A DNA stretch of 25,085 nucleotides from a virus. The stretch covers positions 1 through 25,085 of the IMG/VR virus record IMGVR_UViG_3300035228_001772. One strand, written 5' to 3'. Shown in pieces: positions 8,686 to 19,100 of the stretch. The notes below the pieces were generated by a model, which did no database searches, was not told the DNA's origin, and saw only the letters and a list, made by a program, of their open reading frames with translations. The translations under genes were made by a program, and so were the position numbers. Position 1 is the stretch's first letter, and each line of letters begins with the position of its first letter.

Positions 8686-10215
8686 TCAGAATTCTAAGAT
8701 AATTTTGATATCTTCTCTTTGATTTGTCGCTCTAGTAACTTCTGGGCGATTATCTACGTAGATAATATCACCAGAATACTTTTGGATTTCAGGAGAAGCA
8801 ATACCAGAATTGAAAGTTTGTCCGAAATAATAAGTGCGGTTGTTTACAGATGTAGATACACCAGTAAATCCACTATCAATAGTAAGAGTCTCTGTACCAG
8901 TGGTTGTTTGGACCACGACGTTCAAAGATCCTCCTGTACCAGGAGTTTTCGTAAACCTATTTAGACGGTATTGATGCATGGATGCTGTATCTCCATTGGC
9001 AACACTACGATCTTGCCAATACTGGAGAACTTGGGTTATAGTATCGTACCCGATAATTTTACCAAGAGCAGTAGAACCAATACCTACTGTCTGCGACAAC
9101 TGCCCATCAGTCTGCACTGACATGGTAGTAGAGGCAGCACCAGTCAAACGAATACCATACAGACCAGATGCAGTAGGAGCATCCAACAGGTTAGTGCTAC
9201 CACTAACAAGAGGATTCTTGATAACTCCAATACGAGCAAACTGGTTACCTGTAGGGAAGTCAGGATTGGTAACGTCTGAGTTTTCAATACGTGAGTAAAC
9301 TAGAACTTTATTGGAACCTAGTTCCCGGTATATATCAGAACCATGCCCACCTGGAGGAGGAATAATTACTGAGAAGGACGCACCAGAACCATTGACGACG
9401 GAATCAAGGTCAAGGGTTGCAAATGTATATCCAGTGCCACCGTTGGTGACCTGTACTGTTGTCGGTTTGCCATTGACAAAGGTAACAGACGCTACCCCAT
9501 CTTGACCGTCCCCACGAATGGGAACTCCATTCTTTGTACCAGAGAACTGATATGACGCACTAGAAACGTTGTCAATAACAATAACTTCAATCTTTCCGTC
9601 AACAGCAGCATTGCGAACGTCTGCTACATCAGTATTTTTTGCCCAATCACGGGGGACTGGAATGTAGTCGGCACTATCAAACTTGATAATGTCGCCGGGT
9701 TTGATAGTATAAAGATACTTCCAAATATATCCATCACTTTCCAAACGAGGTTGGAGATCCGTATGCACTGGTTCTTGGAGAGAAATAATCCCCTTACCAC
9801 TATTTGATGGTGCAGCACCATTATAGACACATTCATAAACTCGGAAGTCTGAGTTTATGATGTAATAATTAGAATTGTAAAGGTTAGTCGAACTAGTGTT
9901 TGGACTTAGGTTATCAATACTATAGTCATGACGATACATTTCATAGATAGAACCACTAGTCCAATTATTCTTACGAATAACCCGAAGGACATCGGTTGAA
10001 TTGATTTTCTTTGCAGAAATCAATGTGTCATAGATTTTATCGTGCTCATCGAAATTATCGATGGGTGCCGGGGTGTTGGTGTTCCAATCAGAAGATACAT
10101 CAGTGGCGTTCGGTAAGCCAATAAAAACATAATAACTGTTATCAGTGGTCGAAATACCACTAACAAAGTTAGATGCGTTCAACACCCTAATTTGATCAGT
10201 TATAATGGCTGGCAT
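8686..10215 (-). CDS. 8: Baseplate wedge protein gp8 (enlarged)
   Basis: This is the T4 gp8 family wedge subunit, which in T4 dimerises and contacts gp7, gp6 and gp10 in the baseplate wedge. The N-terminal third has the family layout: YYVFIGLPN (about residue 28), a D-x-x-Y segment, VLRVIRKNNWTSG, NYYIINSDFRVYECVYNGAA, then DGYIWKYLYTIKPGD and DYIPVPRDW near residues 160-190. The last residues, GDIIYVDNRPEVTRATNQRE followed by DIKIILEF, match as I recall the T4 gp8 end (GEMIYMENRPPIIMAMDQTE then EINILFTF). At 509 residues it is about 175 longer than T4 gp8 (334); part of the surplus is a Gly-Tyr module (VQVTNGGTGYTFATLDLDSV) at about 252-290. No Shine-Dalgarno sequence is evident. A CATAAATA motif lies 22 bases upstream, suggesting a second entry point for late transcription. 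Confidence 0.9.
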   Translation of the reverse strand: MPAIITDQIRVLNASNFVSGISTTDNSYYVFIGLPNATDVSSDWNTNTPAPIDNFDEHDKIYDTLISAKKINSTDVLRVIRKNNWTSGSIYEMYRHDYSIDNLSPNTSSTNLYNSNYYIINSDFRVYECVYNGAAPSNSGKGIISLQEPVHTDLQPRLESDGYIWKYLYTIKPGDIIKFDSADYIPVPRDWAKNTDVADVRNAAVDGKIEVIVIDNVSSASYQFSGTKNGVPIRGDGQDGVASVTFVNGKPTTVQVTNGGTGYTFATLDLDSVVNGSGASFSVIIPPPGGHGSDIYRELGSNKVLVYSRIENSDVTNPDFPTGNQFARIGVIKNPLVSGSTNLLDAPTASGLYGIRLTGAASTTMSVQTDGQLSQTVGIGSTALGKIIGYDTITQVLQYWQDRSVANGDTASMHQYRLNRFTKTPGTGGSLNVVVQTTTGTETLTIDSGFTGVSTSVNNRTYYFGQTFNSGIASPEIQKYSGDIIYVDNRPEVTRATNQREDIKIILEF

Positions 10216-10237
10216 TACGCTATTGAACTTTATCTTT

Positions 10238-10245
10238 TATTTATG
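10238..10245 (-). promoter_or_regulatory. Late-promoter-like motif (CATAAATA) ahead of gp8
   Basis: The minus strand reads CATAAATA, fitting NATAAATA. It overlaps the stop codon of the 965-residue gene (10243-10241) and ends 22 bases before the gp8 ATG, in the only gap of more than 20 bases between gp25 and the 48-residue gene. The position suits a late start giving a short gp8 leader. Confidence 0.5.
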
Positions 10246-13138
10246 GGAGATCCAAGAGTAATTTGCTAGTTCTCACAACTTCAGGTGCAGTGGACAGACC
10301 AACTAGACCTTCTGTAGAGTTGACAGCAAACGAAGTACCTATAGTTCCACAGGTAACTTTTGCCCAACTAAATGTGCCATAGTTGTTACCTACATCACTA
10401 CTCAAACCTACAAACCCTGATGCTAAACCATGGTTTGTTTGGAGATTGACATGAACTCTAACAACTTGGGAAGCAAGATCTTCGATGTGTGATGCTTCAT
10501 ATACACCATCTAGGAACTCTGTAGCAATACCAACTGTTGCAGTTCTGTCTTGAGAAAGTGCAGTTACACCATTACCAACATTAGATCGGGAGATAACAAA
10601 GTAATCACCGGTACTAATACCGGTCTTGGATATACCACCATATTTAGCGACTCTTGCTTGAGCATTGAGTGGGATATGGAAGTGTAATTGCATTGCTTGG
10701 GCACTTACACCCACACCACATATAGTTCCCTGGTCACCTGCAATGTTAGCAGTTTCGATACTAACAACAGGTTGTACGTAAGTGGTAAGACCAAATCCAG
10801 TGGTGGGTCTGGCAGTGTCTACAATCTTGATGGGGAAATCTGATGTTGGATTGAATGTATTACCCTCACTAAATCTAAATCCAAGAGCACCACCTTGCAA
10901 ATAAACACTACTGTTACTGCTAGCAATATTTTTGATTATTCGGGAAGATGGGAAAACATTTCCAGAAAGTTCAATACGAGACTTACTAACTTTTACACCG
11001 TCTACAAAAATATCATCTCTCTGCTTAGTCCATCGTAGAGGACGAAGTGGATCTTTCACATCAGTAATATTAGGACCCTTATAGTTTGTAGTAAGAAGGG
11101 TATCGCGACTCAAAATATCACGAACAATTCGTCCATCTTGATCAATAATCTTTACACCGTCACCTTTTTTGATAGACTGGAGGGCAGTAGCACTATCAAT
11201 ATCAGAATCTGTTCCTCTATAAAATAGAATTTGGCAACTGGAACCTTCTACAGGAGGTTCAGTAAATTCAATTCTAGTTCCTCCAGAGAAATTGTATGCA
11301 ACACCTGGTTTTTGGAGGACATCATTGATAAAAATCAACAGAACATCATCAAGACTAATTAGACTACCTTGAAGTTTTTCAATACTAAGAACAACATTCT
11401 CATTCTTCAGTTGGAACACACTCTTACGACTGTCAAATTCATTGCTGATATCATCAAGAATTTGCAACTTACCAAACACCCAACCAGCAAACTCATCATC
11501 TGCTGTGTCTTCTACTGTAAAGATAGCGTTTTGGAAATTTGCTCCAATGGTACTAATAGTCGGAATACCAACTACATTGAGGGTCTCCCCAACGGTATAC
11601 CCATATCCAGGATTAGTGATTGTGAACTCACCCAGACTTTTTCCAACACCAATCTCAACAGAAATGCTAGCACCCACACCAGTGTTAGCACTTTCTAGTT
11701 TTACATCATCATATAAACCAGGTTGATAACCAAAACCTTGACTATTGCCAATAGAAACAACAATACCTCTTCTAGGTAGTTTGTTGGCATTTACATCATC
11801 GGTGCTAATGACCTCTACACCACCAGGGGTTTGAGATCCAGTGAATCGAACTGAGGTAATACCTGTTGCAGAACCACCAATAAAACTATAATCAGTAGAA
11901 GGTTTTTGGAAAATATTATTGATTAGAATTGCACCAAAGTCGCTAGTAATGCCTGTAGTATTACTGCCATCAGAAGTCAAGGTAAATGTCTTGCCAATAC
12001 CACTAAAATTTTGTGCGATGTCGTCAACGACAATATTGCCGTCGTAGTCACTGCGAGTAAATGCTCTACCTTGGAAAGAACTACCAACAATATCGTCAGC
12101 AAAGATTAGGGTATGAGTTCCAATACCAGCAGAGGTAAGTGCAATTGGTTGACCAGTTACTGCGTCATCTTTAGTCTCTGCAAATCTAAACGTGTTAGGA
12201 GCAGATTGAATAATAAAATACTCCTGGTTACTAACCAATGGAGATGGTGGGTTCAACGAACTAAGTTTGATAGTACTTCCCGTTTCAAGACTTTCTGTAA
12301 GTATACTAAAGTTGTGGTTTGTTCCTAGACCAACGATAATATCTGAATTGATACCAACTTGTCTACGATTACCACCAAAAGGAACATCTACAAAAGTAAT
12401 TTTATCTCCAATAATGTTATAATCACCAAGCACCATCATGGCGGTGGATCCAGAAGCATGGGATTGTAACCTAGTTCCTAACCAATTCCTCTTTACAAGC
12501 ATTGCATTTGGATTGCCACCAACAGCGGTGACTTCAACCTGCATGATCTCATCATTGATCTTGATCAGACTATACGGTTCAAAATCACTTGCATCAGATA
12601 ATACAACCGTATTATTAGCAATAGAAACTAGTGTTGAAGTAGAAGTTTGGCGTGGATAAACTGGAGATTGAACAATATTATCAAGTAAAATAATACATTT
12701 TGTATTCAATTTAGTTGTAGTGAAGGCATGAGTAGCACCCACACCAACAGTTGTAATACCAATAGGAGAATTCTGTAACGCTAATGCTTTTGTTGCTGCC
12801 AGACGAATCTTATTCTCATCAACCTTGATTGCAAACACACTCTTAGGTAAGGTAGTTGCAGCACCAACTCCATTCAGTCCATGCTGAATACCAATCGGAG
12901 AACTTGCCCCAGTAAATTCTATATCAGGATGAGAATCGTATATCAACTCCTCACCAGTCCGATAGAAATGGTTAGAGATAATAAAGGAGTCGTCTCCCAG
13001 AAGAATGCCGGTTGTGCTATCACCAACAAATTCTTTCTTGAACAGGGGATCTCCCTCATGTTTCAGATCGAACGTATGAAGAAAGGTCTCTTGCTCAGAG
13101 TTGAATTTTTTGTTGACGGACCCTAGTTGAAATCCCAT
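10241..13138 (-). CDS. Baseplate-associated structural protein of unknown identity (965 residues)
   Basis: I do not recognise a named T4 counterpart for this protein, which lies exactly between the gp7-like and gp8 genes; in T4 these are adjacent. It is beta-rich with no signal peptide or membrane segment. It carries two H-x-F/Y...G...Y modules (about residues 54-118 and 273-345), an INDEIM ... H-A-S-G module (about 187-235), a Gly-Tyr module (NPGYGYTVGETLNV, about 490-520), and at least two copies of an x-I-N-[DN]-[VI]-[LF]-Q-K-P module (ILINNIFQKPSTDYSF near 400; IFINDVLQKPGVAYNFSGG near 600) with a looser one (ILLDNIVQSPVYP) near 145. The last module resembles one in T4 gp10 (VRFNGILQELAG) and many tail fibres. 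Its ATG overlaps the gp7-like stop as TAATG. A virion wedge component is likely; a gp10-like role is only a hypothesis. Confidence 0.8.
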   Translation of the reverse strand: MGFQLGSVNKKFNSEQETFLHTFDLKHEGDPLFKKEFVGDSTTGILLGDDSFIISNHFYRTGEELIYDSHPDIEFTGASSPIGIQHGLNGVGAATTLPKSVFAIKVDENKIRLAATKALALQNSPIGITTVGVGATHAFTTTKLNTKCIILLDNIVQSPVYPRQTSTSTLVSIANNTVVLSDASDFEPYSLIKINDEIMQVEVTAVGGNPNAMLVKRNWLGTRLQSHASGSTAMMVLGDYNIIGDKITFVDVPFGGNRRQVGINSDIIVGLGTNHNFSILTESLETGSTIKLSSLNPPSPLVSNQEYFIIQSAPNTFRFAETKDDAVTGQPIALTSAGIGTHTLIFADDIVGSSFQGRAFTRSDYDGNIVVDDIAQNFSGIGKTFTLTSDGSNTTGITSDFGAILINNIFQKPSTDYSFIGGSATGITSVRFTGSQTPGGVEVISTDDVNANKLPRRGIVVSIGNSQGFGYQPGLYDDVKLESANTGVGASISVEIGVGKSLGEFTITNPGYGYTVGETLNVVGIPTISTIGANFQNAIFTVEDTADDEFAGWVFGKLQILDDISNEFDSRKSVFQLKNENVVLSIEKLQGSLISLDDVLLIFINDVLQKPGVAYNFSGGTRIEFTEPPVEGSSCQILFYRGTDSDIDSATALQSIKKGDGVKIIDQDGRIVRDILSRDTLLTTNYKGPNITDVKDPLRPLRWTKQRDDIFVDGVKVSKSRIELSGNVFPSSRIIKNIASSNSSVYLQGGALGFRFSEGNTFNPTSDFPIKIVDTARPTTGFGLTTYVQPVVSIETANIAGDQGTICGVGVSAQAMQLHFHIPLNAQARVAKYGGISKTGISTGDYFVISRSNVGNGVTALSQDRTATVGIATEFLDGVYEASHIEDLASQVVRVHVNLQTNHGLASGFVGLSSDVGNNYGTFSWAKVTCGTIGTSFAVNSTEGLVGLSTAPEVVRTSKLLLDLP

Positions 13139-16100
13139 TAGATTGTTATGGTTGTGTCGTTTGCGACGTTATCAGGTTTGTCAATTCGGATTTCAGAAAC
13201 CCTGACAATGTAGTCTTTGTTTGCTAGTGGCGTAAACCGCAAACGCATATTGTTGCCACTGATGTTTATATCTATGGCACGAATATCACGCTTGATTTCA
13301 GTAGCATTAGACAGGTTATTATATACGTTATAATTTGAATATCCAGCAAATGCATTTGCGGATACGTTGAACACTGAATATACATTATCTGTGGTGTTAT
13401 GCACTTCAATAAAATACTTCACTGAAGTATAGTTTGTATAATCCTTGTTAGAAACAATAACTGCTGAAGGACTACCAGTAGCAGCAATCGCTGTACGAGT
13501 AGCATTCAACTCAGCGTCACCTACACTAAGATTAGGAATTTCAGAAACATTCAGTCCAGCAGTAGTAGCAACACCAACAGATGTAGTCAAAGTTCTAATA
13601 GTAACTGCTTGGTTTGCTGCGGGGGTGTACTGGAGTTTGAGAACTCCACTATTTTGAACAAGATCAAAATCACCTAAGGTGCTGCCAGAATTCATGTTGC
13701 CATAATCTGAGAACAGAACTCCGCCAGTGCCATTTGCCAAGAAGTTATACTCCTCAAGATCAGTTTCACCACTGGCAGAATGGACAACTAAAATTGTTCC
13801 AGACTTGAACTCGGATGCATCAATATCTTGAATTGTATGAGTTGCTGGAGAACCAGTTGCTGAAAAAGCAGAACTAACACCAATTTTCTCAACGTTGGCA
13901 TAGGAAGTGCTTCCTACACCAAGAGTTTTCAAAACTGATTCTTTATAGAATGTGATGTCGTAGGTGTATGTATTATTGTAAGGTTCAAATGAAACTTCAA
14001 CAATAGATCCACTTTGATTTACAATAAATTCTCCTAAATCAAATGCATCTGACAGATCAGAATATTGGTTGATATATGCGTCAGTTCCATCTGTAAAGAC
14101 AGCAAACTCACAATACTGAGTAGCATTGTATGAAATTCCTAGAGAAGAATCTAGGACAACTTGAGCATAATATTTGACACAAACAGGACTACTGGCAGAA
14201 GTGGTGTCAAACTGATCAATAGCAACTGCTTTGATGAGATTAGGATCATCATAGAACTGGGGACTAATATCATCAATCTCCAGAACACGATTAGATTTGC
14301 AGATCAGAGAAGAACCAAAACGTTTAGAGTTGAAAATAATCTTGTCACTAATCGTATTACTTGAGTTTGGTTCTTCATAAACAGTGTCAAAGTTGTGAAC
14401 GTTAGACAACGAGTCTTCAGTATCAATCAGAACTACAGACTTAGAGATTGTTCCTATGCCAACACTTACAGTAGAGGTTTGTCCAATACCAGTAGACGGG
14501 ATCAACATGTCCGAATGTTTTTTGAATCCCGCGATGTGTGCCAGTGCATCAACTGGTTCACTCCAAGATGAAATACCAATAGTGCTCTTCAGAGAATATG
14601 CGAATGATTGATAGTAATCACTGTCTTGAATGCGTTGATAGAAGTTAGACAATTCCCCAACAGAATTTTCCCAACCAAAACGTTTTTTGAAAACCACATC
14701 AACATCAAAGTTTCCAGTAAAGGTTTCTATCTTTTCAATAGTACCGCCTGCACCAGATAGTTCAGAAGTAATGCTGTCACCAACTTGGAATCCGCGAACA
14801 TTATTGACACGAATGACATTTCTTGTTTTTCCTTGCCCAGAGACAATTCTAGAAGTTTTGGAATTACTCTTATTGATAATTTGCTCACCTTTGAAGAAGT
14901 TACCTTCTTCTAGAGTCACTTCAAATTTAGCAATGTCCTTATCATTACTAACTGTACCAAATGTCCCTAAATCATATATGCCTGGATCAACAGGAACCTC
15001 ATAAGTAATTGTTGCTTTGTCGATAAGACCGACAGCCGGATTGACTGCCGTTAGAGTAAAGGTATCAAATCCAAACGTGGAGGAGTTGTATCCATGACCA
15101 GAAGTTACACCAACATTCTCAACAAACACTTTATCACCAACTGCAAACGGAATGTTAGTTGCAGTAAATCCTGTATTAGGAGTTTTTAGGGTTACAATAA
15201 CATTAGGAGCACTATATGCGACAGTTACAATACCAACTCCATTGCTGTTGTTGATAGCGACCATCTTATTGTCACCACTACTCAGATTATTACCTCCACT
15301 AACGATGCGGACTCCAGATACACTAGAACCATGGAGTTCTGCTTTGATTTCAGTATTAGAACTAACTTCGTTCTTCTTCGTGTTATAGATGATTAGATCT
15401 GGACCTATCAGATAGTTCTTTCCGGTGCTAGTAATAGCGACGTTAGAAACTGTAAAGTTATCTTTTAGGAAAATAACCTGAGGCATTTCTGCCTCTGGAC
15501 GTAAGGTTTTATCTGAAGGATAGTCATAACCAGATTGGATAATTTCTACAGTATCCAACTTACCAATATTTGAACCAGAAGCACGTAACAATGCAGATGT
15601 TCCAGTTGTTGACCCAATGGTTACTTGAGGGAGATCTTTATACCGAGCACCCTTAGAAACTAAAAGAACATTAGCAATTGGACCCTTCTCATTTTTAGAA
15701 GTAGTGGTATAATTGATATCTGCTGTTACTGAAGTGTAACCAACACGTTCTGGGTTTTCAAATATGTTGAATTTGAAAGTATTACTAGTAACAGAACTAA
15801 TAGACGATTTGCTTGTGAAATCGCTTTGAGTGACTACAATTTTAGTGTAGTCATCAATAGAGTCATCAATCTCAATAATTTTAGTATTATCAAATGATTC
15901 TAATTTATAGAATAAAGTTCTAGGAATTTCTGGTGTAAAATGCACAGATGCTTTAGCACCAGCAGAACCGGGAACACCATTATAAAGAACTTCAATATTA
16001 GACTTTCCAGAACCAACAAAGGACTTCTGGTAAGACTGATCTAGATAGAATCCAAGTTTGGTATTGATCAATGATGCATCTGCCATATCAAATTCAAGCA

Positions 16101-19100
16101 GATCTCCATCAATAACCGTAACTTTGGGGTTTGACGAAGAACCAATACTTACAAATCTATTACCGGGATTGTAAGTAAGAGCAATAGAACTAGTTCCAGT
16201 AGAAACTATGTTCATATCAATTTGATCACCAGGACGTAAGGTATGAGGATCTTTAGTAGTAGCAGTTACATCGGTAATTTGAATGCTACCCGTAATTTTT
16301 CCTCTGACTGATGTGAAGGAGTGAGTGTTGCCAATACCAATGTTACTGTAGAAAAGTGCTCGGTTACTGGAAGAACTAATCTGGTTCTGCATGGTGACAA
16401 CACCAACCAAGTTATTATCAATAACCTGAACAAACAGAGTTTCTGGCAGACTAGCAGACCAACCAGAAGCAGTACCAACACCGGCAGTTAGATATTGAAT
16501 AGCAGTGCTGTTGTCATAGTTGTAAGCAATTTTTTCACCATTGCTAAACTGATGATTTGGTAGGAAGATAGAACCTTTAGGAATATCACGAGAACCACCA
16601 GCACCTAGAATTCTTTGGTCGGTGATAGTATGAACTTCTCCTTGCCCGATGGATGCACCAATACCCAACTGAGAGCTAGCGTCAAAGTAAATACGATCAT
16701 CTGTTGGAGTAGAGTCACAACTCTCAAGTCCAAAAGTAAACTTGCGCTCAAGACGATCAATACGTGCCCCATTAGTATGAGCAACCCCAGCAGTGCCGTT
16801 CTGTGCACGAATTAGATCAATTTCATTTCGTGTAATACTAATTCCATAAACAAGGAACTGTTCATTATCAATACGAAGGATATCATCAATCTCATACTTA
16901 CCTGGGTCATCAGACAACTTGATGCTAGTAGTAATACCACCATTGGCACCAAGAGCATTCATAGCAGTAGTCAGACCAGATCTGGCAGAACTTACAGTAA
17001 CAGTATGGCGACCTTCAAGTTCGTTATGAAGAGTAGAAGAGACATCATCAACTCTCAAAGTAGTTCCAGTAACCAAGTTGTGAGGAACAGTTGTGATACC
17101 AGTGACACTGCCACCAGTATACACAAACGTAGTATCAGGGAAAGTGTTTATTGTGGAAGTAAATGAACTGATGATTGGACCACTAATTTTTGAAACGTGG
17201 GCAATTGCACCAAATCCATCGGTATCACTGTTATCAAATACTACACGGTCACCAACACCATACTCATTACCCCCATCAATAATCTCAAGTGAAGTAATTC
17301 CTCCACTGTTTGTAGAAACAATTCGCGATTGAACGAATGTGTTTTTCTGGGAATTAGAGACGAAATTATATGAATTGATATTATAGTTTTTAGTATTCCT
17401 AACCAGGTTATACTTCAGGGGATCAATGTTTTGGTCAAAGTTGAATCCCAGATTCAATACCTCTGGTTGAGATCTGTAAGAATCTCCTACAACATATGGG
17501 AAAAGAGGTTCTCTACCATTGTTGAATGGACTACCAGGATTAGAAATCTGGTTGCTAGTTACTGTGACAAAGTATGCATATACACCATTCGGATATTCTG
17601 GGGTAACAGTAAATCTACCATTATGCTCATCAAGGTCCCCAAAACCAGGGGTATATGTATAATCCTCAACAAAGAATCCAGCAGGATAATCTACAATGCT
17701 AGGACCATTACTACGCTGAGTGGATAGTTTTACATAACTAGGCTGCATATATGCAAGAACACCAGTGCCATTAGGATTTGAGAATCCTACAGGTCCATAT
17801 ATGGGGTTGCCATCATATGCCCAACCAAGTATTGGTGAGTGGGTGTTACCAAGATCTTGAAGATAATTCCTCAAGTTACTTGGTGCATAGTAATTTACAT
17901 AAGGGTTACCAAGACTGCTGTCTTTAGTGACTTCGTAAAAACCATCATCTGCTGATACGTCACCAAAACGTGCATATCGATCTACCTGGTTGATAACCCA
18001 CTCATTCAAATTTGCAGAGTAGATTGCATCACCACCAGGAGTTTTTGCTGCAACTGTAGTTTCCGATTGAGTGTAGTTACCACCCTTCTCGATCATCTCA
18101 ATAGAAATAATCTGACCATTAGAAATAATGGCCTTTGCCTTTGCTCCTACACCATCACCAGTGATAATAATATCAGGTGTGCTGAAGAAATCTTTTCCTC
18201 CAGACTTGATGATAATTTGATCTACTCGACCATTGACAATAAATGGTTGTAGGAATGCTTCTTTACCAATAACGGTATTGATTTCTGGTTTGAAGTTATC
18301 GTTGATTACAGTAGAACCAAAGTCAGTACCAGGATTGGTAACAAAAACTCTTTCAACAGTTCCTCTGACAATAGGCGTTGCTGTAGTATTAGAAGTTGAA
18401 ATACCCTGACGACCACTGATAGTAATTTGAATCTCAGGATCTTTGAATGTCTGTGTACCTGTACCTGGAGAAAGAATTGAGATAATATTTTTATTATCTT
18501 TGTCAGTGGTTAGTTGGAAACTATTATCAGAAACTTTTGATGTGAAATATTGACTATTATTACTCAAACCCCCAGCAGATGCAACATCCGAGGAGTAAAC
18601 AACTACATCACCACTATTGAATCCATGGTTATCGATATGAATTGTATTTGTAAACGTATTGATTCCAGAGGTAGTAGTAATTTCTCTGTTATGGAAAGAA
18701 CCTTCTCCTTCAATCAAAATCTCATCAACTCTACTACGTTTTCTGACAGAGGTGAATCTTTGGATACCTCCACCACTACCAGTAATTGGAATAATGATAT
18801 CAACATTCACTGCTAAGGCATTAGACTTAGTTTCAGCGAGACGGAATGAGAAGTCGTTAGTTTTTTTGACAAAATATGATGAAGAGTCAATAAGGGTTCC
18901 TGGTGTCGTACCAATACCAATATTGCTTGTACCATTAGTGGTGTAAATAATTTCATCACCATTCACAAAACCATGAGGTTTAGAAAATAGGAAGGTATCT
19001 GTTGAGGTGTTTACCACACCACCCGCTGTTGTGCTGTCAAAATCAATAATTTGAGGCACGGTTTTCATCTTTGCTCGTGCTACAACATCCTTATGGTTGC

